Shown piece after piece: positions 29,245-37,887 of a stretch of 64,000 bases of DNA (its first letter is position 1; each line of letters begins with the position of its first letter). Made by a program: the position numbers and the translations under genes. This DNA is from Marivita cryptomonadis (GTDB taxonomy: Bacteria; Pseudomonadota; Alphaproteobacteria; Rhodobacterales; Rhodobacteraceae). The stretch is from positions 1-64,000 of the forward strand of contig NZ_JFKD01000001.1 in the NCBI RefSeq assembly GCF_002115725.1. The letters are read 5' to 3'. A model generated the notes under the pieces. The model was given only the letters and a program-made list of their open reading frames with translations, searched no databases and was not told the origin of the DNA.

Positions 29245-30585
29245 ATGGCGAACGCGTCTTTGCGTAAACGGATTTGGGGCTGGTTCTTTTTCGACTGGGC
29301 CAGTCAACCGTATAATACGCTTCTGATTACCTTCATTTTCGCCCCCTACATCAAGGAATTGGTGGGCGATGGCACCACCGCGCAATCTGCGTGGGGGTTC
29401 GGGATCGGGGCTGCCGGCATTGTCATTGCGGTTATTGCGCCGGTTTTAGGCGCACTGGCTGACACGGGCGGAAACCGCATGCGCTGGATTTGGCTTTTTT
29501 CGATCATGTACGTGGTTGGTGCGGCAGGTCTCTGGTACGCTGCACCCGGCGATTTCAGCCTGATCCTGATCCTGACTTTCTTTGCCATCGGAATGATCGG
29601 CATGGAGTTCGCGACGACCTTCACCAACTCGATGCTGCCTGATCTGGGCACTCCCGACGAGATCGGACGTATCTCCGGCAATGGCTGGGCGTTCGGCTAT
29701 GTTGGCGGCCTGTTCGCACTGGTGATCATGCTGCTGTTTTTTGCCGACAATGCCACAACCGGGCGCACCTTGATCGGCTTGGAGCCAGTATTTGGTCTTG
29801 ACCCAGAGGCACGCGAAGGTACCCGCTTTGTCGGTCCGCTCGTAGCGATTTGGTTTGTTGTTTTCATGATCCCGTTCTTCCTGTTCGTACGAGAACCGAA
29901 AGGACAAAAAGCGCCGAAAGGCGCGGTCAAACTGGCGCTTAATGACCTCAAGTCGACCCTGAAACGACTGCCTCAGGATCGGTCACTTTTTGCGTTCCTT
30001 GGATCGGCCATGTTTTACCGCGACGCATTGAACGGGATGTACGCGTTTGGCGGCATCTACGCCGCTGGAGTCTTGGGTTGGAGCGTTCAGAACGTTGGCA
30101 TCTTCGGCATCATCGCCATCATCGCGGGTGCCTTGGCGGCGTGGCTGGGTGGCATGGTGGATTCGCGTTTTGGACCAAAGCCAGTGATCGCCGCCTGTAT
30201 AATTGCGCTGACTGCGGTTGGTGTGGCCATTGTCCTGATTTCGCGCGAGTCGATGTTTGGTATTGCACTCCCAGAAGGATCCACGCTGCCCGACATCGCG
30301 TTTTACGTGATTGGTGCCGTCATCGGTGCCGCCGGTGGTGTCATTCAATCGGCTAGCCGAACCATGATGGTGCGACAGGCCAATCCTGCGCGCATGACCG
30401 AAGCATTCGGCTTGTATGCGCTCGCAGGGAAAGCGACCAGTTTTCTGGCACCTTTGCTTATCGGGATCACCACCTATGCCACTGGATCACAACAATTGGG
30501 TGTGAGCCCCGTGATAGGCCTTTTCCTGATCGGCCTTGTGTTGTTACTCTGGGTCAACCCAAACGGGAAACAGGCAGTATCATGA
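29245..30585 (+). CDS. MFS transporter, UMF1/Atg22-like family
   Basis: A 446-residue major-facilitator protein with 12 predicted helices. The N-terminal RIWGWFFFDWASQPYNTLLITFIFAPY is the hallmark opening of the UMF1 (Atg22-related) family. The short motif FGPKPVIAACIIALT follows helix 8. Family members are thought to export amino acids or other small solutes, but no substrate is visible here. A GGGGG ribosome site precedes the ATG. Its stop overlaps the start of mepA (ATGA), so the two are translated together. Confidence 0.88.
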   Translation: MANASLRKRIWGWFFFDWASQPYNTLLITFIFAPYIKELVGDGTTAQSAWGFGIGAAGIVIAVIAPVLGALADTGGNRMRWIWLFSIMYVVGAAGLWYAAPGDFSLILILTFFAIGMIGMEFATTFTNSMLPDLGTPDEIGRISGNGWAFGYVGGLFALVIMLLFFADNATTGRTLIGLEPVFGLDPEAREGTRFVGPLVAIWFVVFMIPFFLFVREPKGQKAPKGAVKLALNDLKSTLKRLPQDRSLFAFLGSAMFYRDALNGMYAFGGIYAAGVLGWSVQNVGIFGIIAIIAGALAAWLGGMVDSRFGPKPVIAACIIALTAVGVAIVLISRESMFGIALPEGSTLPDIAFYVIGAVIGAAGGVIQSASRTMMVRQANPARMTEAFGLYALAGKATSFLAPLLIGITTYATGSQQLGVSPVIGLFLIGLVLLLWVNPNGKQAVS

Positions 30586-31505
30586 AACGGTTTTCGATTA
30601 TCCTCGGTCTCGCCTTCTTTCTGACCGCCTGTGGCGATGACAGCGGATCGCGCAATGCAGAAACATCTGCCACCAGCGCCCCCCGCGTGACCAGTGTCCT
30701 CAGCACGCGGCAGGCCAAGCAGCTTTTCGGTGGAATGGAGAACGCCTCCACTCAATCTCCAGCCGCCTTTGGCAGCTACGCCAAGGGCTGTGCTGCCGGG
30801 CAGGTGCAATTGCCGGAAACCGGCCCGACGTGGCAGGCGATGCGCCTGTCGCGGAATCGCAATTGGGGCTTGCCGATCACAGTTGATTTTCTGCAGGATC
30901 TGTCGCGCATCGCGGCGCAACAACCAGGTTGGAACGGTCTTTATGTTGGGGACATCAGTCAGCCGCGTGGTGGACCGATGCTGACGGGTCACGCCAGCCA
31001 CCAGATCGGCCTTGATGCCGATATCTGGATGCGACCTGTAGACCGGCTGAACCTGAGCCAGACAGAGCGCGAAAACATCTCGTCGATTTCGATGCGCCGC
31101 TCGAACGGAGCTTTCACCAACGATCAATGGACGAAAGCACATCATAATATCATAAAGGCCGCTGCCAGCGACCCACGGGTGGCGCGTATCTTTGTGTTTC
31201 CCGGCGCCAAGGTCGCCATGTGCAATGCCGAAACCGGAAACCGTCAGTATCTGCGCAAAATCCGTCCGTGGTACGGCCACCACTATCATTTCCATGTCCG
31301 CTTGGCCTGTCCTCCGGGAATGTCGGGATGTGTCGATCAGGATGCGCCGCCGCGGGGCGATGGATGTGACGACGCACAGCAATGGGTGAACAACATTCTC
31401 AATCCACCGCCGCCCAACCCCAACGCACCGAAACCAACACCACGACGCGAACTTACGCTTGGCGATCTTCCCGCTCAGTGCGCGACTGTACTGTCGGCCA
31501 ATTGA
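30582..31505 (+). CDS. mepA: Penicillin-insensitive murein endopeptidase MepA, lipoprotein
   Basis: A LAS-type metallopeptidase (M74) that cuts D-Ala-meso-DAP cross-links in peptidoglycan. The N-terminus is a lipoprotein signal with lipobox LTAC (about residues 15-18), unlike the plain signal peptide of E. coli MepA. Zinc ligands are in HASHQIGLDADIWM and in the later YGHHYHFHVRLACP. Extra cysteines around CPPGMSGCVDQD and GDGCDD are typical of the family's disulfides. 307 residues. It is coupled to the MFS gene by ATGA. Confidence 0.92.
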   Translation: MKRFSIILGLAFFLTACGDDSGSRNAETSATSAPRVTSVLSTRQAKQLFGGMENASTQSPAAFGSYAKGCAAGQVQLPETGPTWQAMRLSRNRNWGLPITVDFLQDLSRIAAQQPGWNGLYVGDISQPRGGPMLTGHASHQIGLDADIWMRPVDRLNLSQTERENISSISMRRSNGAFTNDQWTKAHHNIIKAAASDPRVARIFVFPGAKVAMCNAETGNRQYLRKIRPWYGHHYHFHVRLACPPGMSGCVDQDAPPRGDGCDDAQQWVNNILNPPPPNPNAPKPTPRRELTLGDLPAQCATVLSAN

Positions 31506-31511
31506 TGCACT

Positions 31512-32357
31512 TTGAGTCCTGACACCGGTTTGGCCGAGGATATTCAGACAGCTCGTTTCCTGTCGTCCTATCATTGGACAAAGGAACGCGAAGGGTTTGG
31601 CGGGTATTCCGGTATTTCGCTGACGCCTGATGGCGCTGGATTTGTCATCATCAGTGACCGGGCGCATCTTATTGAAGGCACCATCTTTCGTCATGACGGA
31701 AAGATCATCGGGGTGAGAAGCGCGGAGATGGCGCCACTTGACCTGCCCGATGACTTATTCGCGCAGCCATCTGTGCGGGACACCGAAGGCTTGGCGCTTG
31801 ATACTGATGGCCGTCTATATGTTTCGGTCGAAAGCGAGAACCGCGTCCTGCGACGTGATATCGATGGGATATGGGCCGCTTTGCCCAGATATCCAGCCAT
31901 CGACGCCCTGCCGCTCAATCGCGGACTGGAAGCCTTGGCTCTTTCGCCTGACAACACGGTATATGCGCTACCCGAAACCTCTTCGGGCCTGAATACCCCC
32001 TTTCCGGTCTTTCGTTTTCGGGTCGACGCCGGCTGGGATCAGCCAATGTCGATTTCCCGAAGCGACGGGTTTCTTCCCGTTGGAGCGGATATCGGCCCTG
32101 ATGAGCAGCTTTATGTTCTGGAACGCGGTTTTGGCGGATTTGGCTTTTCCTCGCGCGTTCGGCGTTTCAGAATTTCAGAAGGCTCAAACCTTGATGGAGA
32201 AACGCTGCTTACGACCGAACCGCGCCGTCACGACAACCTAGAAGGACTTGCGGTTTGGAGCGCCCCGGACGGGACGTTGCGGCTGACCATGGTGTCGGAC
32301 GACAATTTCCTTTTCCTGCAGAAAACAGAGATCGTCGAATACGCCTTGGCCAAATAG
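31512..32357 (+). CDS. Phytase-like esterase domain protein, no signal peptide
   Basis: 281 residues with the 'esterase-like activity of phytase' beta-propeller pattern: FGGYSGISLTPDGAGFVIISDR at the start, DTEGLALDTDGRLYVSVE in the middle, ALSPDNTVYALPE, and DNLEGLAVW near the end. Related Rhodobacterales proteins are usually exported, but this one begins at TTG 31512 right after an in-frame stop and has no signal sequence. It may be cytoplasmic, or its true start may be damaged. It lies six bases after mepA, in the same likely operon. Confidence 0.72.
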   Translation: MSPDTGLAEDIQTARFLSSYHWTKEREGFGGYSGISLTPDGAGFVIISDRAHLIEGTIFRHDGKIIGVRSAEMAPLDLPDDLFAQPSVRDTEGLALDTDGRLYVSVESENRVLRRDIDGIWAALPRYPAIDALPLNRGLEALALSPDNTVYALPETSSGLNTPFPVFRFRVDAGWDQPMSISRSDGFLPVGADIGPDEQLYVLERGFGGFGFSSRVRRFRISEGSNLDGETLLTTEPRRHDNLEGLAVWSAPDGTLRLTMVSDDNFLFLQKTEIVEYALAK

Positions 32358-32447
32358 CTTGTCTGTCCAGATGCAGCGCTATATGCACCGCGCCATTCCC
32401 TGAGATGGGAATCAAGTCCCCGCAACCTTGGCAAAACGGGAGTCACA

Positions 32448-33077
32448 ATGACCCGCGCTCATATTCCTGGCATTATCGCCATGGCCCTCATCGTGTTGGC
32501 CTCAAACATCCTTGTTCAGTTCCTGTTCGGGAATTGGCTGACATGGGGTGCCTTCACCTATCCACTCGCCTTTCTTGTCACTGACCTGATGAACCGGCTC
32601 TACGGGCCCAGCGCTGCACGCAAAGTGGTGTTCGCAGGCTTTATCGTAGGCGTCGTTTGCTCGCTGATTGGTACGCAAATCCAAGGCGAATTCGGCCCTC
32701 TGGTCACCCTTCGCATCGCCCTTGGTTCGGGCATAGCTTTCCTGACTGCACAGCTTCTTGACGTCAAAATCTTTGACAAGATGCGCGAAGGTGCTTGGTG
32801 GAGCGCTCCGTTGGCATCAACGCTGATCGGTGCGTCTGTAGACACAGCGCTGTTTTTCAGTATCGCATTCTCTGGCGGGCTTAGCTTTATCGAACCGTCC
32901 AACGACGTCTCTTGGGCAGGGGAAATGCTTCCCATGCTGGGTGCCGGACCGGTTGCGCCGCTTTGGGTATCGCTGGCAGTTGCCGACTGGATGGTCAAAA
33001 TCGCACTCGCGTTGCTCGCACTGATACCTTTTCGACTCATCGTTTTACGTTTTCGTGAAAAAGCGGCTCTGACGTAA
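32448..33077 (+). CDS. Queuosine precursor transporter (YhhQ/VUT family)
   Basis: A 209-residue membrane protein of the VUT family, whose E. coli member YhhQ imports preQ0/preQ1 for queuosine synthesis in tRNA. The family motif around TYPLAFLVTDLMNRLYGPSAARKVVF is at residues 43-68. The later LAQL-type segment is FLTAQLLDVKIFDKMR, followed by GASVDTALFFSIAFS. About six helices. A 6-bp hairpin (ATTCCC/GGGAAT, 32395-32412) lies in the leader but does not fit the preQ1 riboswitch patterns I know. Confidence 0.9.
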   Translation: MTRAHIPGIIAMALIVLASNILVQFLFGNWLTWGAFTYPLAFLVTDLMNRLYGPSAARKVVFAGFIVGVVCSLIGTQIQGEFGPLVTLRIALGSGIAFLTAQLLDVKIFDKMREGAWWSAPLASTLIGASVDTALFFSIAFSGGLSFIEPSNDVSWAGEMLPMLGAGPVAPLWVSLAVADWMVKIALALLALIPFRLIVLRFREKAALT

Positions 33078-33152
33078 GAAAACAGTTGCGCGATACGGAA
33101 AGCCTGTCACGCTGAGGGTGCGTTTTATCAACAGCTGAAAGGAGGTGATCCA

Positions 33153-33209
33153 GTGTCGAGAGAGGTATTGGAGAGAGGTGTCGGAACAGTTCGAGAGGCA
33201 CACATCTAG
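33153..33209 (+). CDS. 18-residue leader peptide candidate
   Basis: GTG 33153 lies seven bases after GGAGG, the ideal distance, and opens a frame encoding MSREVLERGVGTVREAHI before TAG. The peptide is charged, without a hydrophobic stretch. Its position between an extreme ribosome-binding sequence and a terminator upstream of arfB suggests a regulatory reading frame rather than a functional protein. A second frame (GTG 33146) would use the ribosome-site bases themselves and is less likely. Confidence 0.4.
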   Translation: MSREVLERGVGTVREAHI

Positions 33210-33281
33210 GGCAAACCCTGGGTGACGAACCCATCGAATTGGTGTGGAACCTAACCGGACCCCGCCTCCGTAAGTCTCGAA

Positions 33282-33307
33282 GGGTCGCCCATGTGGCGAC
33301 CCTTTTT
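33282..33307 (+). terminator. Intrinsic terminator between the leader and arfB
   Basis: GGGTCGCC-CATGT-GGCGACCC is a perfect 8-bp stem (33282-33289 with 33295-33302) followed by five Ts. It ends 21 bases before the arfB ATG, so any transcript starting upstream must pass it to express arfB. Confidence 0.92.
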
Positions 33308-33328
33308 GTATGAGCTAAGTGAATCCTG

Positions 33329-33751
33329 ATGCTACAGATTTCAGACAAGATCAGCATTGAAGATTGGGAACTGACCGAGCAGTTCATCCGCGCATCCGGT
33401 CCCGGCGGTCAGAACGTCAACAAGGTGTCGACGGCCGTTGAATTGCGGTTCGAGGCGGATCGATCCCCCAACTTGCCGAGCCCCGTCAAAACCCGTCTGC
33501 GGCGGATCGCCGGGCGGAAATGGACCAAGGATGGTGCCGTTATTGTTCAGGTCGATGAAACCCGATCACAAGCCAGAAATCGAGACATCGCACGGGAGCG
33601 ATTGAAAGAGATGATTGTCGCTGCGCTTACCGCACCGAAGCGACGGGTGCCCACCAAACCCACGCTTGGTTCCAAGAAGCGCAGGCTCAAGGAAAAGAAG
33701 GTGCGGGGCGAGGTAAAATCCTTGCGCGGCAAGATTGACCCCGACACCTGA
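33329..33751 (+). CDS. arfB: Alternative ribosome-rescue factor B (ArfB/YaeJ)
   Basis: A peptidyl-tRNA hydrolase that rescues ribosomes stalled at mRNA ends. The catalytic GGQ motif is in SGPGGQNVNKVST (about residues 27-39), as in class I release factors. The basic C-terminal tail, which enters the empty mRNA channel, is present (PTKPTLGSKKRRLKEKK). 140 residues is the usual length. The ribosome site is weak, in contrast with the extreme one in the leader just upstream. It is convergent with the TIGR02302-like gene. Confidence 0.94.
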   Translation: MLQISDKISIEDWELTEQFIRASGPGGQNVNKVSTAVELRFEADRSPNLPSPVKTRLRRIAGRKWTKDGAVIVQVDETRSQARNRDIARERLKEMIVAALTAPKRRVPTKPTLGSKKRRLKEKKVRGEVKSLRGKIDPDT

Positions 33752-33826
33752 TCCGGGCGCATTGGCTGCAACGGCCAAAAGATGCGCTAAAGCAGCATCC
33801 GTTTGCGTTGACACAAACGCGCAAGA

Positions 33827-36433
33827 TCAGAACCGATCAAGCAGTCGCTCGAGGTATTCCAGTTCTTCCTCAGGGCGTTCGCCCTCACCCGAACGACGCC
33901 GGATCTCGTCCAGCAATTCACGGGCCCGACGGTAAACATCCTCGCCTTGCAGCAGGTTCTCGTTCGACCCGATCTGGCCGTTCGAGCCGACGTTCCGGCC
34001 GAGAGGATCGCGCTGCTGGCCGGGATCCGCACCATCCGCCATGCCTTGCTGGCCCTGCCCTTGCTGTTGCTGCTGCGCCATTGCCTCGCCTAGATTGCGC
34101 ATGCCTTCGCGCAGCGCTTCCATGGCTTCGGACTGATTGTCGATGGCGCCTGCAAGATCATTCTCACGCAGCGCATCTTCAGCACCTTCCATTGCTCCCT
34201 CGGCACGGTCCAGTGCCTCACGTGCGGCATCTCCAGCCTCGGTGCCAGCGCCGGGCAAGTTTTGTGACTGTCGGTTCAGCTCTTGCCGCAAAGAACGCTG
34301 CCGTTCAGCAAGGCTGTCCTCGAGGCTTTGGCCTTCGCCATTCTGCCCCCCCTGACCCGGCTGTTGCCCTTGGCCTTGTTGCTGGCCCTGCTGCTGTCCT
34401 TGGCCTTGCCCCTGCTGTCCCGGCTGCTGACCGGGCTGTTGGCCCTGTTGCCCTTGCTGACCCGGGTTGAATTGCTCCTGCAAGTCGCGGAACGCCTGAT
34501 CCGAAAGACCCTGCTGTTCACGCAATGTCTCTGCCAAGCCTTCCATAGCCTGTTCGCCGGGCGATTGACCTTGTTGGCCTTGGCCTTGCGTGACCTGCAT
34601 GTTCTCCATCATCTGGCGCAGTTGTTCGAGCGCTTCCTGCGCCTCGGCCATGCGGCCCTGCTCCATCAGTTCCTGAATGCGGTCCATCATCTCTTGCAGA
34701 TCGTTCTGGCTCATCTCCATCATGTTCTGGTTCTGAGTCATTTCCTGATCAGGGTCGTTCTGTTGATCCTGTTGTGCCTGGCGCGAAAGCTGCCTCAGGT
34801 AGTCATCGGTCGCCTCACGCAATTCTTGCATCAGCTCAGCGATTTCCTGATCGGACGCGCCATTGCGCATCGCTTCGGACAAGCGATCCTGAGCGCGCTG
34901 CAACCGTTCCAACGCGTCTTCCAGATCGCCTTCTTCCAACCGGATCGCCAAATCCCACATCGCCTGTGCAATCTCGGCCTGTTGGTCATCGGTCATCGTG
35001 ACACGCGACAAGGCCTCGATCCGGCGCATGATCGTCCTCAGGCGGAGGAAATCGGTGCTCGATCGGAACACATCGTCTGGGCGATGCGAAACAGCGCGCA
35101 TCAACAAGGCAACATCCGCCGCATTGTCCCGGTTCCACAACAGCGACCGACGCAGATCAATGATCGAACTGGCCATGGGATCAAAGAAGCGACGGCCCGG
35201 CAGGTCGATCACTTCAGGCACGGCTTCTCCAATCTGCTCTGCTTCATCGGTGACGGTCAGGCTGATTGTGACAGGCAGGTTGGCCCAAGGGTGTTCCGAA
35301 AAGTTGTCCACGAGGGTTTCTGTGAACTCCGACCGATCACCCGCAATCGGCATCGGTAAGGGTAATTCGATTGTGGCACGCGGCTCCGGATCGATCCGAA
35401 GGCCATAGCGGCGGTCAACGTCGGTCAACGCAAGCGCAATGCGTGCTGTCCCGGTTGCCACCGCATAGTCATCGTTGGCGGTGAAAGGAATTTGCGCTTC
35501 ACCTTCGTAGCTGACCTCGATCTCGCCATCACGCATGACTTCCGGTGCGCGATCTGGCGTTGCAACGATCTCCCATGCTCGACCACCTGGCCCTTCGATC
35601 GCAAGCTGCCCTGATCGCGTGACAGTAAATTCCTGAGCGGTATTCGTGGATGCCTCGACAAGGTCTTCAGGTGTTGCGATCGGCGCTGTCCTGTTCGACA
35701 CCGATTCCGTAACGCTGAGCACACCGACTTCGCCATAGAACCGCAGAGTAACTCGGCTGCCTTCCGGAGTGTCGAGCCGCGCATCCCTGATGTCATTGAG
35801 ATAGATCGAGGGCCGACCAGTGTAGTGCGGCGGCTCCAGCCAACCTTCCCATGTCGGGCCAGAGGCAAGATCAGACCCAGAGGGCCCCATTGCGGACACG
35901 GTCTGAACTTTGAGAACCGATCCGAAAACGGCCGCGACCAAAAAGGCAAGAACGGCAACATACCGAAGGGCGAAGGGGTCCGCCTTGGACACGCGCAGAT
36001 CGGGTTCGGCTGCCTTGGCATCCTTCAATCGGGCCGCCATCCGCGCTTGGTGTGCGTTCCAAACGGCCAAAGACGCAGGATCGCTGGCACCAATGGCCTG
36101 GCTGTCCATAGCGGCCAGAATGGGGTTTCCGGGCAGTGTCGCATCCAAGCGCGCGAGGGCCGATGCCTGCGATGGCCAGCTGAACCTGCGCACACCTCGC
36201 ACCAGCGCCCACGCGGCCGCCAGACCGGACACCGCCAAAACGACCCAAACCGCCTCCATGGGAAGATAGTCTTGCAGTCCAAGCATGAGAAACGCCAAGA
36301 CGGCGAACAACACCGACCACAACGGCCAGAACGCGCGCACGATCACTTCGGCTCCCATCCCCAAACGGGTCAGGAAAAGCGGCCAACGCAACGCGGCATC
36401 AATCTCCTTGGGCAGGTCTTCCCGTGCGGTCAT
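33827..36433 (-). CDS. TIGR02302-like alphaproteobacterial low-complexity membrane protein (DUF4175)
   Basis: 868 residues. Two or three membrane helices lie in the first 80 residues and another near 155-175. A long periplasmic region with beta-rich segments follows. Then comes a helical region rich in Gln, Glu and Met (from about residue 530), and a stretch near 640-720 dominated by QGQQGQ and PGQQ repeats. A final charged helix ends LEYLERLLDRF. The family is found in alphaproteobacteria and has no established function. An envelope role is plausible from topology only. It follows lysA on the same strand by 36 bases. Confidence 0.85.
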   Translation of the reverse strand: MTAREDLPKEIDAALRWPLFLTRLGMGAEVIVRAFWPLWSVLFAVLAFLMLGLQDYLPMEAVWVVLAVSGLAAAWALVRGVRRFSWPSQASALARLDATLPGNPILAAMDSQAIGASDPASLAVWNAHQARMAARLKDAKAAEPDLRVSKADPFALRYVAVLAFLVAAVFGSVLKVQTVSAMGPSGSDLASGPTWEGWLEPPHYTGRPSIYLNDIRDARLDTPEGSRVTLRFYGEVGVLSVTESVSNRTAPIATPEDLVEASTNTAQEFTVTRSGQLAIEGPGGRAWEIVATPDRAPEVMRDGEIEVSYEGEAQIPFTANDDYAVATGTARIALALTDVDRRYGLRIDPEPRATIELPLPMPIAGDRSEFTETLVDNFSEHPWANLPVTISLTVTDEAEQIGEAVPEVIDLPGRRFFDPMASSIIDLRRSLLWNRDNAADVALLMRAVSHRPDDVFRSSTDFLRLRTIMRRIEALSRVTMTDDQQAEIAQAMWDLAIRLEEGDLEDALERLQRAQDRLSEAMRNGASDQEIAELMQELREATDDYLRQLSRQAQQDQQNDPDQEMTQNQNMMEMSQNDLQEMMDRIQELMEQGRMAEAQEALEQLRQMMENMQVTQGQGQQGQSPGEQAMEGLAETLREQQGLSDQAFRDLQEQFNPGQQGQQGQQPGQQPGQQGQGQGQQQGQQQGQGQQPGQGGQNGEGQSLEDSLAERQRSLRQELNRQSQNLPGAGTEAGDAAREALDRAEGAMEGAEDALRENDLAGAIDNQSEAMEALREGMRNLGEAMAQQQQQGQGQQGMADGADPGQQRDPLGRNVGSNGQIGSNENLLQGEDVYRRARELLDEIRRRSGEGERPEEELEYLERLLDRF

Positions 36434-36469
36434 TCCGATCTCCCGGTTCGTTGACCGCAGGGGAATACC

Positions 36470-37735
36470 TCACAGCCACGGAGGAATGGTATCTCGGTTT
36501 ATGATTTCGTCAAAGTCAGGACGCTGACGAATGACAGCGAATTGATCGCCCTTTGCCAAAACTTCAGGCACAAGTGGACGGGTGTTGTATTCGCTGGCCA
36601 TCACAGCGCCGTAGGCTCCGGCTGATCTAAAGGCAACAAGGTCACCAGCGGCAAGCGGAGGCATCATACGATTCTTGGCAAATGTGTCGCCGGATTCGCA
36701 GACCGGGCCAACAATGTCGTAGGGCTGCTGCTCAACCCCGGCGTCCGGTTCGAGAACCGGCACGATGTCGTGATGCGCGTCATACATGGCCGGACGGATC
36801 AAGTCGTTCATCGCCCCGTCCAGGATCAAGAACTGTCGGTCCTCGCCTTGCTTTACATAGATCACCCGACTCACGAGAATGCCTGCATTGCCCGCAATCA
36901 GACGGCCCGGCTCAATCTCGATCTCACAGCCCAGATGGCCCACACTGCGCTTGATCAATGCGCCGTAATCCGATGGCAGCGGCGGCGCTTCGTTCGAGCG
37001 TGTGTACGGAATCCCAAGTCCACCGCCCAGATCAAGCCGCCGGATATTGTGGCCATCCGCCCGCAGCAGTTCGGTCAGTTCGGCAACTTTGCGATAGGCG
37101 AGTTCGTAAGGTTCAAGTTCGGTCAATTGCGACCCGATATGCACATCGATGCCAATGACGTCGATCCCGGGCAAAGCGGCAGCTTCGGCATACACTGCGC
37201 GCGCCTTGGAGATCGGAATTCCAAATTTGTTCTCCGACTTCCCGGTCGAAATCTTGGCATGTGTCTTTGCGTCGACATCAGGATTCACCCGAATGGTGAT
37301 CGGCGCGATTTTGCCAAGACTTGAAGCAATCTCGGAAATCACCAGCAATTCAGGTTCGCTTTCGACGTTGAATTGGCGAATCCCACCTTCAAGGGCAGCA
37401 CGAACTTCGCCGCGAGTCTTCCCCACGCCGGAAAACACGATCCGCTCTCCCGGAACACCGGCGGCTTTGGCCCGGGCGTATTCGCCACCCGAAACGACAT
37501 CCATACCGGCACCAAGATCGGCAAGCGTTTTTAGAATCGCCTGGTTCGATGCCGCCTTCATCGCGTAGCACACCATGTGCTCCATGCCGTTCAGAGCATC
37601 ATCGAAAAGCTGATAGTGCCGCGTCAGCGTGGCCGTCGAATAAAGATAGAATGGCGTTCCGACAGCAGCGGCAATATCCGCAACCGACACATCCTCGGCA
37701 TAAAGTTCGCCGTTACGATAAAGAAAATGATCCAC
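36470..37735 (-). CDS. lysA: Diaminopimelate decarboxylase
   Basis: A PLP enzyme of alanine-racemase fold III catalysing the last step of lysine synthesis, meso-diaminopimelate to L-lysine. The PLP lysine is in MVCYAMKAASNQAIL. Later landmarks are IDVHIGSQLTELEPY, LDLGGGLGIPY, EIEPGRLIAGNAGIL and the active-site cysteine segment GPVCESGDTFAK. The start is GTG 37735 with GGAGG five bases upstream. An ATG 14 codons further up has no such site. 421 residues fits the family. It lies downstream of the argH-lipoprotein-DUF2834 group. Confidence 0.95.
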   Translation of the reverse strand: MDHFLYRNGELYAEDVSVADIAAAVGTPFYLYSTATLTRHYQLFDDALNGMEHMVCYAMKAASNQAILKTLADLGAGMDVVSGGEYARAKAAGVPGERIVFSGVGKTRGEVRAALEGGIRQFNVESEPELLVISEIASSLGKIAPITIRVNPDVDAKTHAKISTGKSENKFGIPISKARAVYAEAAALPGIDVIGIDVHIGSQLTELEPYELAYRKVAELTELLRADGHNIRRLDLGGGLGIPYTRSNEAPPLPSDYGALIKRSVGHLGCEIEIEPGRLIAGNAGILVSRVIYVKQGEDRQFLILDGAMNDLIRPAMYDAHHDIVPVLEPDAGVEQQPYDIVGPVCESGDTFAKNRMMPPLAAGDLVAFRSAGAYGAVMASEYNTRPLVPEVLAKGDQFAVIRQRPDFDEIINRDTIPPWL

Positions 37736-37887
37736 ACCCGCCTCCAGACCAGACCGCGATGCAGTAGCGCAGCCCAATGTTTTGCGCCACCCCCTGCTTC
37801 TTTTCTTCGAAACTAGGCACGAATGACCCGTTCAAAGCACGTGTCTCCGGTTTTGCTTGCTTGTTCGGTTACCTGAATCCAAAGCCG

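Larger units (their letters stand above)
33137..33307 (+). ncRNA. Candidate leader RNA with 17-nt anti-16S sequence before arfB
   Basis: GAAAGGAGGTGATCCAG (33137-33153) is a perfect complement of the canonical proteobacterial 16S rRNA 3' end (CTGGATCACCTCCTTTC), far longer than a normal ribosome site. It precedes a short reading frame and several hairpins (AGGG-CAAA-CCCT near 33209-33220; TGGGT-GACGA-ACCCA near 33220-33234), then a strong terminator. CCTCC at 33265-33269 could mask the GGAGG core. TCTCGA at 33275-33280, next to the terminator, is complementary to TCGAGA at 33156 and 33191. The 5' end is unknown. Whether it acts as a leader, attenuator or free RNA is inference. Confidence 0.5.

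Noticed and set aside
32358..32447. preQ1 riboswitch in front of the queuosine-precursor transporter
   Set aside because: There is a 6-bp hairpin, but I could not fit the loop-tail sequences of the known preQ1 classes.
33137..33153. Antisense fragment of a 16S rRNA gene
   Set aside because: The match stops at 17 bases on both sides. Flanking sequence does not resemble rRNA or spacer, and correct spacing to a GTG favours a ribosome-binding role.
34040..34480. CRISPR or tandem DNA repeat in the glutamine-rich region
   Set aside because: Repeats are imperfect, have no spacers and stay in one reading frame of the TIGR02302-like gene. They are low-complexity coding sequence.
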